Shown here one piece after another: positions 1-7,463 of a stretch of DNA of 51,047 nucleotides; position 1 is the stretch's first letter; every line of letters starts with the position of its first letter. The notes under the pieces are model-generated. The model ran no database searches and was not told the origin of the DNA. It saw only the letters and a program-made list of their open reading frames with translations. The stretch lies in assembly GCA_016302185.1 (NCBI GenBank), contig JAEDOC010000001.1, positions 1-51,047 of the forward strand. The letters run 5' to 3'. Position numbers and translations under genes: made by a program. Source of the DNA: Clostridium sp. Lineage in GTDB: Bacteria > Bacillota > Clostridia > Lachnospirales > Lachnospiraceae.

Positions 1-440
1 CCTCCGGTTCCAACATGTCTGAGTCCGATATCGACAAGGCTGTGAAAGAGGCGGCCGAGTATGAAGCTCAGGATAAGAAGAAAAAAGAAGCAATTGATAC
101 CAGAAATGAAGCAGACTCTATCGTATTCCAGACCGAGAAGGCACTGGAAGAAGTGGGTGACAAGATTGCTGACAGCGATAAATCCGCAGTAGAGGCTGAT
201 CTGAATGCCTTAAAAGAGGCCATCAACAAGGCTCCGATCGAGCAGATGACCGATGCTCAGGTTGAAGAGATTAAAGCAGCCAAGGAGAAACTGATGACCA
301 GCGCGCAGGCTCTGTTTGCCAAGGTTTATGAGGCAGCACAGGGAGCAGCGGGAGCACAGGGAGGCCCGCAGGCAGGTCCGGACATGGGCAGCGCACCGCA
401 TGATGATAATGTGGTTGACGGCGACTTCAAAGAGGTGTAA
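1..440 (+). CDS. dnaK: Chaperone DnaK (Hsp70), C-terminal fragment
   Basis: This is the 3' end of dnaK, cut by the window edge. The reading frame is open from base 3 and reads SGSNMSESDIDKAVKEAAEYE, so the methionine at 15 is internal and not a start. The visible ~145 residues are the helical lid of the substrate-binding domain, followed by the Gly/Ala/Gln-rich flexible tail and the ending VDGDFKEV, close to the usual DnaK terminus. DnaK is the cytoplasmic ATP-dependent Hsp70 that works with DnaJ and GrpE in protein folding. The next gene is dnaJ, 87 bp downstream on the same strand, which supports the assignment. The ATPase domain and any CIRCE operator would lie outside the window. Confidence 0.97.
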   Translation, partial: SGSNMSESDIDKAVKEAAEYEAQDKKKKEAIDTRNEADSIVFQTEKALEEVGDKIADSDKSAVEADLNALKEAINKAPIEQMTDAQVEEIKAAKEKLMTSAQALFAKVYEAAQGAAGAQGGPQAGPDMGSAPHDDNVVDGDFKEV

Positions 441-470
441 AGTTAAAAAGTTAGATAGAAAAAACGCGAT

Positions 471-508
471 GGGGATTGGGCTTTCTTGCCCAAGCCCCTT
501 TGCGGGGT
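471..508 (+). other. Intergenic hairpin between dnaK and dnaJ
   Basis: Bases 471-481 and 488-498 form an 11-bp stem with one mismatch (GGGGATTGGGC / GCCCAAGCCCC) around a 6-base loop. The right arm can instead pair with the GGGG that follows it (CCCC-TTTGC-GGGG, about 495-507). No clean U-run follows, so it does not look like a simple terminator. It lies just before the dnaJ ribosome binding site (AGGAAGGAG, 511-519) and could be an RNA processing or attenuation element. The function is inferred. Confidence 0.5.
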
Positions 509-527
509 TTAGGAAGGAGTTCTTTCC

Positions 528-1670
528 ATGGCGGAGAGCAAGAGAGATTACTATGAAGTCTTAGGCGTTCCGAAGGATGCGGATGACGCTGCGCTGAAAA
601 AAGCATATAGAACACTGGCTAAAAAGTATCATCCGGATGCCAATCCGGGCGATGAGGCGGCAGCGGAGAAGTTTAAAGAAGCATCGGAAGCTTACAGTGT
701 GCTGAGTGATCCGGAAAAGAGAAGACAGTACGATCAGTTTGGCCATGCGGCTTTTGACGGAGGAGCCGGAGGAGCCGGCGGCTTTGGCGGATTTGATTTT
801 AACGGTGCAGATATGGGAGATATCTTCGGGGATATTTTCGGAGATATTTTCGGCGGAGGAAGAAGCCGTGGACGCAGCAATGGACCGATGCGCGGTGCCA
901 ATGTGAGAACCAGTGTCCGGATTACCTTTGAAGAGGCTATCTTTGGATGTGAAAAGGAGTTGGATCTGAATCTGAAAGAAACCTGCGATAAATGTAACGG
1001 GACCGGTGCCAAGCCGGGAACTCAGCCGCAGACCTGTACCAAGTGTAACGGCAAGGGTAAGATCATGTATACCCAGCAGTCCTTCTTTGGTCAGGTGCAG
1101 AATGTACAGACCTGCCCGGACTGCGGCGGCAGCGGTAAGATCATTAAAGAGAAATGTCCGGACTGCTACGGCACCGGCTTTGTCAGCAGAAGAAAGAAGA
1201 TCAAGGTGACCATTCCGGCTGGTATCGATAACGGTCAGAGCCTGCGGGATCGGGGCAACGGCGAGCCGGGAATTAACGGCGGCGAGCGAGGGGACTTGCT
1301 GGTGGAGGTAGTGGTTTCTCCGCATCCGATCTTCAAACGTCAGGATACCAGCATCTACTCGACAGTTCCGATCTCCTTCGCGAGAGCCGCTCTTGGCGGG
1401 CCCATCCGCATCAAGACGGTGGACGGCGAAGTGGAGTATGAGGTGAAGCCGGGTACCCAGACCGATACCAGGATTCGTCTGAGGGGCAAGGGAGTACCTT
1501 CCCTGCGCAACCGCAACGTGCGCGGTGATCATTTCGTAACTCTGGTTGTTTCAGTTCCGGAGCGGATGACCGAGGCGCAGAAAGAAGCGCTGCGAAAATT
1601 TGATGATGCGATGAACGGGGTAACCCCGCCGGAACACGAGAAGCCGAAGAAAAAGGGTCTTTTTAAATAA
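528..1670 (+). CDS. dnaJ: Chaperone protein DnaJ (Hsp40)
   Basis: The product is a 380-residue type I J-protein that stimulates DnaK ATPase activity and delivers unfolded substrates in the cytoplasm. The N-terminal J domain (about 5-70) carries the HPD triad in KYHPDANPG. A Gly/Phe-rich linker follows (about 75-120). The zinc-binding region has four CxxCxGxG repeats: CDKCNGTG, CTKCNGKG, CPDCGGSG and CPDCYGTG. The C-terminal beta-sandwich domains complete a normal-length protein. The ATG at 528 sits 8 bases after AGGAAGGAG. It is placed directly after dnaK as in most Firmicutes, and a terminator follows. Confidence 0.98.
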   Translation: MAESKRDYYEVLGVPKDADDAALKKAYRTLAKKYHPDANPGDEAAAEKFKEASEAYSVLSDPEKRRQYDQFGHAAFDGGAGGAGGFGGFDFNGADMGDIFGDIFGDIFGGGRSRGRSNGPMRGANVRTSVRITFEEAIFGCEKELDLNLKETCDKCNGTGAKPGTQPQTCTKCNGKGKIMYTQQSFFGQVQNVQTCPDCGGSGKIIKEKCPDCYGTGFVSRRKKIKVTIPAGIDNGQSLRDRGNGEPGINGGERGDLLVEVVVSPHPIFKRQDTSIYSTVPISFARAALGGPIRIKTVDGEVEYEVKPGTQTDTRIRLRGKGVPSLRNRNVRGDHFVTLVVSVPERMTEAQKEALRKFDDAMNGVTPPEHEKPKKKGLFK

Positions 1671-1701
1671 GCGGAATAAGAGGATTGAACGGTAAGAAAG
1701 A

Positions 1702-1766
1702 AGCCGGCATTCAGATCTGTTATGCTTGCATGTAAGCGTGACGCATCTGGATGACCGGCTCTTTTT
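1702..1766 (+). terminator. Terminator after dnaJ
   Basis: AGCCGG (1702-1707) pairs with CCGGCT (1755-1760), and CAGAT (about 1712-1716) pairs with ATCTG (about 1745-1749). The outer stem is followed directly by CTTTTT. The loop region is long and may hold a small inner hairpin. Confidence 0.75.
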
Positions 1767-1814
1767 ATGAGGCAAAGTCATATGGGGGAGTGCCAATCTT
1801 TAAACTTTCGTAAG

Positions 1815-1843
1815 TTGACTTTACATTGGATGTTATTTACAAT
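1815..1843 (+). promoter_or_regulatory. Sigma-A type promoter for the L,D-transpeptidase gene
   Basis: TTGACT at 1815-1820 and TACAAT at 1838-1843 are separated by exactly 17 bases. The promoter lies about 100 bases upstream of the transpeptidase start, after the dnaJ terminator. Confidence 0.7.
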
Positions 1844-1847
1844 GTAA
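1821..1847 (+). promoter_or_regulatory. Perfect 8-bp inverted repeat, candidate operator
   Basis: TTACATTG (1821-1828) and CAATGTAA (1840-1847) are exact reverse complements separated by 11 bases. They begin right after the -35 box and cover the -10 box, where a repressor dimer would block RNA polymerase. The binding protein is not identifiable from the sequence. Confidence 0.5.
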
Positions 1848-1942
1848 GAGTTGAAGTGTGCGTATTTCATTTGAGAGTGAATACAATGATTTTGACGGGA
1901 CAGAATTTTTTGTAACTTTGAAGATGGAGAGGGCGAGTATTG

Positions 1943-3766
1943 ATGATGGATGAGAAGCAGTTCCACCGCCGGGGAAGAAGCCGTGCAAAGGGTGCTGGAG
2001 ATGCCGGAGGAGAAAAGAGGGAAAGAACGCAGCTTACGGATCGGGCGCAGAAGCCGGGCAGTCAGAAAAAGAAATTTCTGATAGCCGCCGGTATTGCCGC
2101 TGCAGTGCTTCTGGCCGCCGGAGGAAGCTATGCCGGTATGGCACAGCGTTATAAACGGGTTTATTTCCCCAATACGCAGATTAACGGAATGAATGTTTCC
2201 GGGATGACCGTTGCTGAGGTGAAGAATTTGATTTCCGAGGGAACGAATGGCTATGTACTTACGCTGGTTGAGCGTGACGGGGCCCAGGAGCAGATTACCG
2301 GTGAATCCATTGGTCTGCATCCGGAGTTTAACGGTGCACTGGAACAGCTTCTGGCGGCTCAGAACCCCTATCAGTGGGGCTTCTATCAGATGGGGCTTCG
2401 CTCCGATGTACATGCGATAGAGGCGATGATTGTCTATGAGGAGGAGAGCCTGGAACAGCAGATAGAGGCTTTATCGTGCCTGCAGCCGGAGAATCAGACG
2501 GAGCCGGAGAACGCAAGGATTTCTGATTATGTGCCCGGACAGGGATATACCATTGTCCCGGAGACAGAGGGTACTGTAGTACAGGAGGAGGCGCTGCGGA
2601 CTGCGGTGGAGGAAGGGATCCGAAATCTGCAGGAGCAGCTGTCCCTGGAAGAGGCAGGGGTCTATAAAGCGGTAGACATCACTTCGGAGGATGCGGCGCT
2701 GCAGGAACGGCTGGCTGCGATGAACCGGTATGCCGGAGTGACAGTGACATATCGTTTTGGAGACAGGACAGAGGTATTGAACGGGGATCGGATTCATGAG
2801 TGGATTGTGACGGATGAAGCCGGAAATGTCTCTGTAGATTCCGGCCAGGTGATCCGTTATGTGGAGGAACTGGCGGCGGAATATAATACGGCACACAAGG
2901 CCAAAACATTGAAAACATCCTACGGTAAGACAATCAAGATTACAGGCGGCAGCTACGGCTGGAAACTGAACCAGTCAGCGGAAGCGGATGAACTGGCGGC
3001 GATTCTTCGTTCCGGGGAGAGCCAGACGAGGGAGCCGGTCTACAGCCAGAAGGCGGCAAGCCATGGGGAGAATGATTACGGCAGTACGTATGTAGAAATC
3101 AATTTAACAGCACAGCATCTGTATTTCTATAAAGATGGAAAGCTGGTGGTGGAGTCGGATTTTGTGTCCGGCAATCAGTCCAAGGGCTGGTCGACACCGG
3201 CAGGCTCGTATTCGATTACCTATAAGCAGAAAGACGCGGTACTGAAGGGAGAAAACTACCGGACACCGGTGGATTACTGGATGCCGTTTAATGGAGGAAT
3301 CGGTCTGCATGATGCTACCTGGCGAAGTTCCTTCGGCGGAACGATCTATAAAACCAATGGTTCCCACGGTTGCATCAATCTGCCGCATGAGGTGGCGAAA
3401 AAGATTTTTGAGAATATTTCGGCGGGAGATCCGGTCCTTTGTTATCACCTGGAAGGAACGGAGAAGGGAAGTACTTCTGTGAAACCGGCGGAACCGACAA
3501 CGGAAGCCCCCACGGAAGCCCCGACACAGGCACCGGCGGAAACTCCGACGCAGGCACCGGCAGAGACGGCAGAACAGCCGGTGGTGAAGCCGACCCAGGC
3601 GCCAACAGAGGCTCCGGTGGAGACGGCGGATTCCCCCACAGTGAAGCCGACGGAAGCTCCGACGCAGGCACCGACCGAGGCCCCCACGGAAGCCCCGACG
3701 CAGGCGCCGGCGGGACCGGGATCAGACAGCGGAAATACCGAAAAGGCCAGTGGACCGGCGTCCTGA
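1943..3766 (+). CDS. Membrane-anchored L,D-transpeptidase (YkuD domain) with Thr/Pro-rich tail
   Basis: The product is about 607 residues. A basic cytoplasmic tail (~1-45) is followed by one membrane segment (~47-68, rich in Ala/Leu/Val/Ile). An extracellular region resembling the peptidoglycan-binding-like domain of these enzymes comes next (start YFPNTQINGMNVSGMT). The YkuD domain spans ~375-500. Its catalytic signature is visible: His456 in GLHDATW and Cys477 in SHGCINLP. Such enzymes make 3-3 crosslinks in peptidoglycan or attach proteins to it. A tail of PTEAPTQAP-type repeats follows the catalytic domain (~512-607). The ATG at 1943 is preferred over TTG at 1940 because GGAGAGG ends about 10 bases upstream; ATG 1946 is also possible. 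It appears monocistronic. Confidence 0.93.
   Translation: MMDEKQFHRRGRSRAKGAGDAGGEKRERTQLTDRAQKPGSQKKKFLIAAGIAAAVLLAAGGSYAGMAQRYKRVYFPNTQINGMNVSGMTVAEVKNLISEGTNGYVLTLVERDGAQEQITGESIGLHPEFNGALEQLLAAQNPYQWGFYQMGLRSDVHAIEAMIVYEEESLEQQIEALSCLQPENQTEPENARISDYVPGQGYTIVPETEGTVVQEEALRTAVEEGIRNLQEQLSLEEAGVYKAVDITSEDAALQERLAAMNRYAGVTVTYRFGDRTEVLNGDRIHEWIVTDEAGNVSVDSGQVIRYVEELAAEYNTAHKAKTLKTSYGKTIKITGGSYGWKLNQSAEADELAAILRSGESQTREPVYSQKAASHGENDYGSTYVEINLTAQHLYFYKDGKLVVESDFVSGNQSKGWSTPAGSYSITYKQKDAVLKGENYRTPVDYWMPFNGGIGLHDATWRSSFGGTIYKTNGSHGCINLPHEVAKKIFENISAGDPVLCYHLEGTEKGSTSVKPAEPTTEAPTEAPTQAPAETPTQAPAETAEQPVVKPTQAPTEAPVETADSPTVKPTEAPTQAPTEAPTEAPTQAPAGPGSDSGNTEKASGPAS
3484..3720 (+). repeat. Imperfect in-frame repeat coding for the PTEAPTQAP tail
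   Basis: Short units coding for variants of P-T-E-A-P and P-T-Q-A-P are repeated many times at the 3' end of the transpeptidase gene. Such a tail is usually an extended, cell-wall-spanning or spacer segment. Repeat number may vary between strains by slippage or recombination. Confidence 0.8.
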
Positions 3767-3819
3767 CCTGGGATTTTTGAAGCTTCGGAAAGATTTCCTG
3801 CGGTTTTAAGAAAAAACAG

Positions 3820-3848
3820 TTTACTTTAAAAAAAGAGTATGGTATACT
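3820..3848 (+). promoter_or_regulatory. Promoter of rpsO
   Basis: TTTACT (3820-3825) and TATACT (3843-3848) are spaced by 17 bases. The predicted leader before the rpsO start is about 90 nt, long enough to hold the S15-binding RNA structure known for rpsO leaders, although no specific fold is proven here. Confidence 0.7.
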
Positions 3849-3943
3849 GTTTCGGTATGAGAACGCCGGTGCTCGGTTTTTTGAAGACTCCTGACATAAA
3901 CTTAGCATACGGTGAGAATAATTATATTAAGGAGGAAATCACA

Positions 3944-4210
3944 ATGATTTCAAAGGAAAAGAAAGCAGCGATTATCGCAGAGTACGGCAGAAAGCCGGGC
4001 GACACTGGTTCACCGGAGGTTCAGATTGCAATTCTTACTGCAAGAATTACCGAGCTTACCGAGCATTTAAAGAACAACCAGAAGGATCATCATTCCAGAC
4101 GCGGTCTGTTAAAGATGGTAGGTCAGAGACGTGGTCTTCTTGATTACTTAAAGAAAACAGATCTGGAAGGATATCGTGCTTTAATTGAGAAATTAGGCAT
4201 CAGAAAGTAA
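3944..4210 (+). CDS. rpsO: 30S ribosomal protein S15
   Basis: The 88-residue product has the full S15 length and sequence, including DTGSPEVQIA, the NNQKDHHSRRGLL segment that contacts 16S rRNA, and the ending LGIRK. S15 binds the central domain of 16S rRNA early in 30S assembly. The ATG at 3944 follows GGAGGAAA with ideal spacing, so the longer upstream open frame is not coding. It is followed by a strong terminator and then pnp, the classic rpsO-pnp order. Confidence 0.98.
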   Translation: MISKEKKAAIIAEYGRKPGDTGSPEVQIAILTARITELTEHLKNNQKDHHSRRGLLKMVGQRRGLLDYLKKTDLEGYRALIEKLGIRK

Positions 4211-4220
4211 GGAAAGAACA

Positions 4221-4249
4221 TAGGGTGGAGCAATCCACCCTAGTTGTTT
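4221..4249 (+). terminator. Terminator after rpsO
   Basis: A perfect 9-bp stem, TAGGGTGGA (4221-4229) with TCCACCCTA (4234-4242), encloses a GCAA tetraloop. A T-rich stretch (TTGTTTAT) follows. Its placement suggests partial termination ahead of pnp. Confidence 0.85.
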
Positions 4250-4253
4250 ATGG

Positions 4254-4333
4254 AGAAGAATTTACCCGAGACCGCTGCTGTATACATAAGGCTTTCCGGC
4301 TTTGTGTACAGAGCAGTAGTTTCGGAATCTTCT
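4254..4333 (+). other. Long leader hairpin upstream of pnp
   Basis: The two halves of this ~80-base segment are near reverse complements. AGAAGA (4254-4259) pairs with TCTTCT (4328-4333). The CCGAGAC and GCTGCTGTATACA region pairs with TGTACAGAGCAGTAGTTTCGG, using G-U pairs and a few mismatches. The apex lies near 4292-4298. No U-run follows, so it is not a terminator. In E. coli a comparable hairpin between rpsO and pnp is cut by RNase III and is the basis of PNPase autoregulation; the same role here is an inference. Confidence 0.7.
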
Positions 4334-4384
4334 GCATAACAGCGATTTAAAAAAGTGAAGAAGTAAGAGAAAGGAGATTTTGAA

Positions 4385-6502
4385 ATGTACAAGAGTTTTT
4401 CAATGGAACTGGCCGGCAGAACTCTGACGGTTGATGTAGGCAGAGTCGCTGCGCAGGCAAATGGTGCGGCATTGATGCATTATGGGGATACTACCGTATT
4501 ATCTACCGCTACCGCTTCGGACAAGCCGAGAGACGGAATTGATTTCTTCCCGTTAAGCGTGGAGTTTGAGGAGAAGATGTATGCGGTAGGCAAGATTCCG
4601 GGAGGCTTCAATAAGCGCGAGGGAAAGGCATCAGAGAATGCAATTCTGACTTCCCGTGTGATTGATCGTCCGATGCGTCCGCTGTTCCCGAAGGATTACA
4701 GAAATGATGTTACTTTAAATAATCTGGTGCTCTCCGTAGATCCGGACTGCAGTCCGGAGTATACCGCTATGCTGGGTTCTGCGATTGCAACCTGCATTTC
4801 CGATATCCCGTTTGACGGTCCGTGTGCAACCACTCAGGTTGGTATGATTGACGGAGAATTTATCATCAACCCGACCAGCGCTCAGAAGAAGGTTTCTGAT
4901 ATGGCCTTAACAGTGGCTTCCACCAGAGAGAAGGTTATCATGATCGAGGCCGGTGCGAAGGAAGTTCCGGAGCAGGTGATGATCGATGCTATCTTCAAAG
5001 CACATGAAGTAAATCAGGAGATTATTAAATTTATTGACAGCATCGTAGCAGAGTGCGGCAAGGAAAAGCACACCTATGAGAGCTGTGCGGTTCCGGAAGA
5101 GCTGTTCGCCGCAATCAAGGAGATCGTTCCGCCGGAGGAGATGGAAGAAGCTGTCTTCACTGATGAGAAACAGAAGAGAGAAGCCAATATCAAGGCGATT
5201 ACTGAGCGTCTGGAGGAGGCATTTGCAGAGAACGAGGAGTGGCTGGCAGTTCTTGGTGAGGCGGTATACCAGTACCAGAAGAAGACCGTCCGCAAGATGA
5301 TCTTAAAGGATCACAAGCGTCCGGACGGCCGTCAGATCACAGAGATTCGTCCGTTGGCAGCTGAGATTGACGTGCTTCCGAGAGTCCATGGTTCCGGTAT
5401 GTTTACCAGAGGTCAGACTCAGATCTTAAACATCTGTACCCTGGCTCCGCTTTCCGAGGCACAGAGACTGGATGGTCTGGATGAGAATGAAACAACCAAG
5501 AGATATATGCATCATTATAACTTCCCGTCCTACTCCGTAGGCGAGACCAAGCCGTCCAGAGGTCCGGGACGCCGTGAGATTGGTCATGGTGCACTGGCTG
5601 AGAGAGCCCTGATTCCGGTACTCCCCAGCGAGGAAGAGTTCCCCTATGCAATCCGTACCGTATCTGAGACCATGGAGTCCAACGGTTCCACCTCTCAGGC
5701 AAGTATCTGTGCATCTACCCTGTCTCTGATGGCAGCAGGTGTTCCGATTAAGCGTCCGGTAGCAGGTATCTCCTGTGGTCTGGTAACCGGTGAGACTGAT
5801 GATGATTACATTGTTCTGACCGATATCCAGGGTCTGGAAGACTTCTTTGGCGATATGGATTTCAAGGTAGGCGGTACCGAGAAGGGTATTACCTCCATCC
5901 AGATGGATATTAAGATCCACGGCTTAACCCGTCCGATTATTGAGGAGGCCATTGCCAAGACAAGAGAGGCAAGAATGTACATTCTCAATGAGGTTATGGC
6001 ACCGGTAATTTCCGAACCGAGAAAAGAAGTCAGCAAGTATGCACCGAAGATTGTTCAGATCACCATCGATCCGCAGAAGATCGGCGATGTAGTGGGCAAG
6101 CAGGGCAAGGTAATCAATAAGATTATCGAGGATACCGGTGTGAAGATTGATATCGAGGATGACGGAAGCGTATCTGTCTGCGGAACCGATCAGGAGATGA
6201 TTGATAAAGCAGTCAGAATAATCAAGAGTATCGTAACCGAGATCGAGCCAGGTCAGATTCTGACCGGTAAGGTTGTCCGCATCATGAACTTTGGTGCTTT
6301 CGTTGAGCTGGCTCCCAATAAGGATGGTATGATTCACATCTCCAAGCTGTCAGATAAGCGTGTGGCAAAGGTAGAGGATGTGGTAAATATCGGTGACGAG
6401 GTTACCGTGAAGGTAATTGAAGTGGACAAGATGGGCCGCATCAATTTAAGCATGAAGCCGGGCGATCTGGCTTCTAAGAGCGAGAAAGCTGATCAGGAAT
6501 AA
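4385..6502 (+). CDS. pnp: Polyribonucleotide nucleotidyltransferase (PNPase)
   Basis: The 705-residue protein degrades RNA 3' to 5' by phosphorolysis, releasing nucleoside diphosphates, and forms a trimeric ring. Two RNase PH domains (~10-145 and ~310-520) flank an all-helical linker. Recognisable stretches are KREGKASENAILTSRVIDRPMRPLF and the FPSYSVGE and GRREIGHG segments of the second core. A KH domain follows (~553-615) with the GKQG loop near residue 570, then an S1 domain (~622-692, starting GKVVRIMNFGAFVEL). The ATG at 4385 follows AAAGGAGA. The length is normal. The long leader hairpin suggests post-transcriptional control. Confidence 0.98.
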   Translation: MYKSFSMELAGRTLTVDVGRVAAQANGAALMHYGDTTVLSTATASDKPRDGIDFFPLSVEFEEKMYAVGKIPGGFNKREGKASENAILTSRVIDRPMRPLFPKDYRNDVTLNNLVLSVDPDCSPEYTAMLGSAIATCISDIPFDGPCATTQVGMIDGEFIINPTSAQKKVSDMALTVASTREKVIMIEAGAKEVPEQVMIDAIFKAHEVNQEIIKFIDSIVAECGKEKHTYESCAVPEELFAAIKEIVPPEEMEEAVFTDEKQKREANIKAITERLEEAFAENEEWLAVLGEAVYQYQKKTVRKMILKDHKRPDGRQITEIRPLAAEIDVLPRVHGSGMFTRGQTQILNICTLAPLSEAQRLDGLDENETTKRYMHHYNFPSYSVGETKPSRGPGRREIGHGALAERALIPVLPSEEEFPYAIRTVSETMESNGSTSQASICASTLSLMAAGVPIKRPVAGISCGLVTGETDDDYIVLTDIQGLEDFFGDMDFKVGGTEKGITSIQMDIKIHGLTRPIIEEAIAKTREARMYILNEVMAPVISEPRKEVSKYAPKIVQITIDPQKIGDVVGKQGKVINKIIEDTGVKIDIEDDGSVSVCGTDQEMIDKAVRIIKSIVTEIEPGQILTGKVVRIMNFGAFVELAPNKDGMIHISKLSDKRVAKVEDVVNIGDEVTVKVIEVDKMGRINLSMKPGDLASKSEKADQE

Positions 6503-6546
6503 TCATTTGTTACAATTGAACAGACTGATAGAATGATAGAAGCAGG

Positions 6547-6594
6547 AAAGCTGCTGCGGGACGGAAGGACATTTCGGCTGCGGCAGCTTTTTGC
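6547..6594 (+). terminator. Terminator after pnp
   Basis: AAAGCTGCTGC (6547-6557) pairs imperfectly with GCGGCAGCTTT (about 6580-6590), and the T-run TTTTT follows. It lies before the ABC ATPase gene. Confidence 0.75.
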
Positions 6595-6653
6595 TGTTAC
6601 AGAAGGAAACTGCAGGTGGCGTTTCCCGGCGGGCGGTAAAGGAGGAGGACAGA

Positions 6654-7325
6654 GTGCTGGAGGTCAGAGAGCTATATAAAAAGTACGGGAAAAAACAGAT
6701 TCTGCGGGGCGTGTCTTTTCAGGCGGGGACGGGAGAATGCATTGGCATTGTCGGAGGAAATGGCTGCGGAAAAACCACGCTTCTGTCGATTCTGGCCGGA
6801 GTAAACCGGCCGGATCGGGGCAGCATCTGTTTTGAGGGAACAGAGGCAGTGGGAAAGCGAGCCCTGTTTGAGCGGTATGCTGCCTATGTTCCACAGGAGA
6901 GCCCCCTGATTCCGGAGCTTTCTGCAAGGGACAACTACCGTCTCTGGTTTCGCGGAGATAAACTGCGGATGGAAGAGGATTTAAAAAATGGCGTGGGAAA
7001 GAAACTGGGCCTGACTGAATTCCTGTCCACTCCGGCGGGAAAGCTGTCCGGAGGTCAGAAAAAACGGTTAAGCATCGCTTCTGCTCTGGCGGATCGGGCA
7101 AAGGTGCTGATTCTGGATGAACCGGGAGCTGCACTGGATCTGGCGGCGAAGGAGGAGATTCTCCGTTATATCAGAGAATATACAGCACAGGGAGGAACTG
7201 TCCTTCTGACCTCTCATGAGATGGCGGAGCTTTCCGTCTGTACAAGGCTTTTTCTGCTGAAGAATGGTGTGCTGGAGCCGGTGGCGGCGGGAAGCTCCGC
7301 GGAAGAATTGATTGCACGGTTTTAG
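6654..7325 (+). CDS. ABC transporter ATP-binding protein (ABC-2 exporter type)
   Basis: The product is a 223-residue single nucleotide-binding domain. Motifs in order are Walker A GGNGCGKTT (~33-41), signature LSGGQKKRLSIA, Walker B VLILDEPGAALD and the switch histidine in LLTSHEMAEL. The GTG at 6654 is chosen because GGAGGAGG lies just upstream at 6641-6648. The longer open frame upstream starts inside the pnp terminator. It probably powers the two membrane proteins at 9185 and 10371. It is separated from them by a zinc-ribbon gene in the same orientation. The substrate is unknown; CcmA-like ABC-2 systems export drugs, lipids, peptides or polysaccharides. Confidence 0.92.
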   Translation: MLEVRELYKKYGKKQILRGVSFQAGTGECIGIVGGNGCGKTTLLSILAGVNRPDRGSICFEGTEAVGKRALFERYAAYVPQESPLIPELSARDNYRLWFRGDKLRMEEDLKNGVGKKLGLTEFLSTPAGKLSGGQKKRLSIASALADRAKVLILDEPGAALDLAAKEEILRYIREYTAQGGTVLLTSHEMAELSVCTRLFLLKNGVLEPVAAGSSAEELIARF

Positions 7326-7418
7326 TGCGGGCCGATGGTGTCTGTGCACTGTAAAATCTTAAGAATATCGACAAAATCTTACAATAAGAAAAACTGTATC
7401 CCGGAAGAATGGATTGTG

Positions 7419-7427
7419 TGTTATACT
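7419..7427 (+). promoter_or_regulatory. Extended -10 promoter element
   Basis: TGT followed by TATACT makes an extended -10 box in the 138-base gap before the zinc-ribbon gene. No good -35 hexamer is seen at 16-18 bases, so this is tentative. It would allow the last three genes to be expressed apart from the ATPase gene. Confidence 0.4.
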
Positions 7428-7463
7428 ATTGACAAACAGGGAAAAAGTGAGGGAGGAACAGGA

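Noticed and set aside
561..1532. Long open frame antisense to dnaJ (323 codons)
   Set aside because: It lies fully opposite a certain gene, has no family motif and its composition mirrors dnaJ codons. A shadow frame.
3484..3720. Short tandem repeats that might be a CRISPR array
   Set aside because: The units are short, in frame and code for the PTEAPTQAP tail. There are no unique spacers of constant length.
7429..7434. TTGACA upstream of the zinc-ribbon gene
   Set aside because: A -10 box at normal spacing would fall in the ribosome binding site and no match is there.
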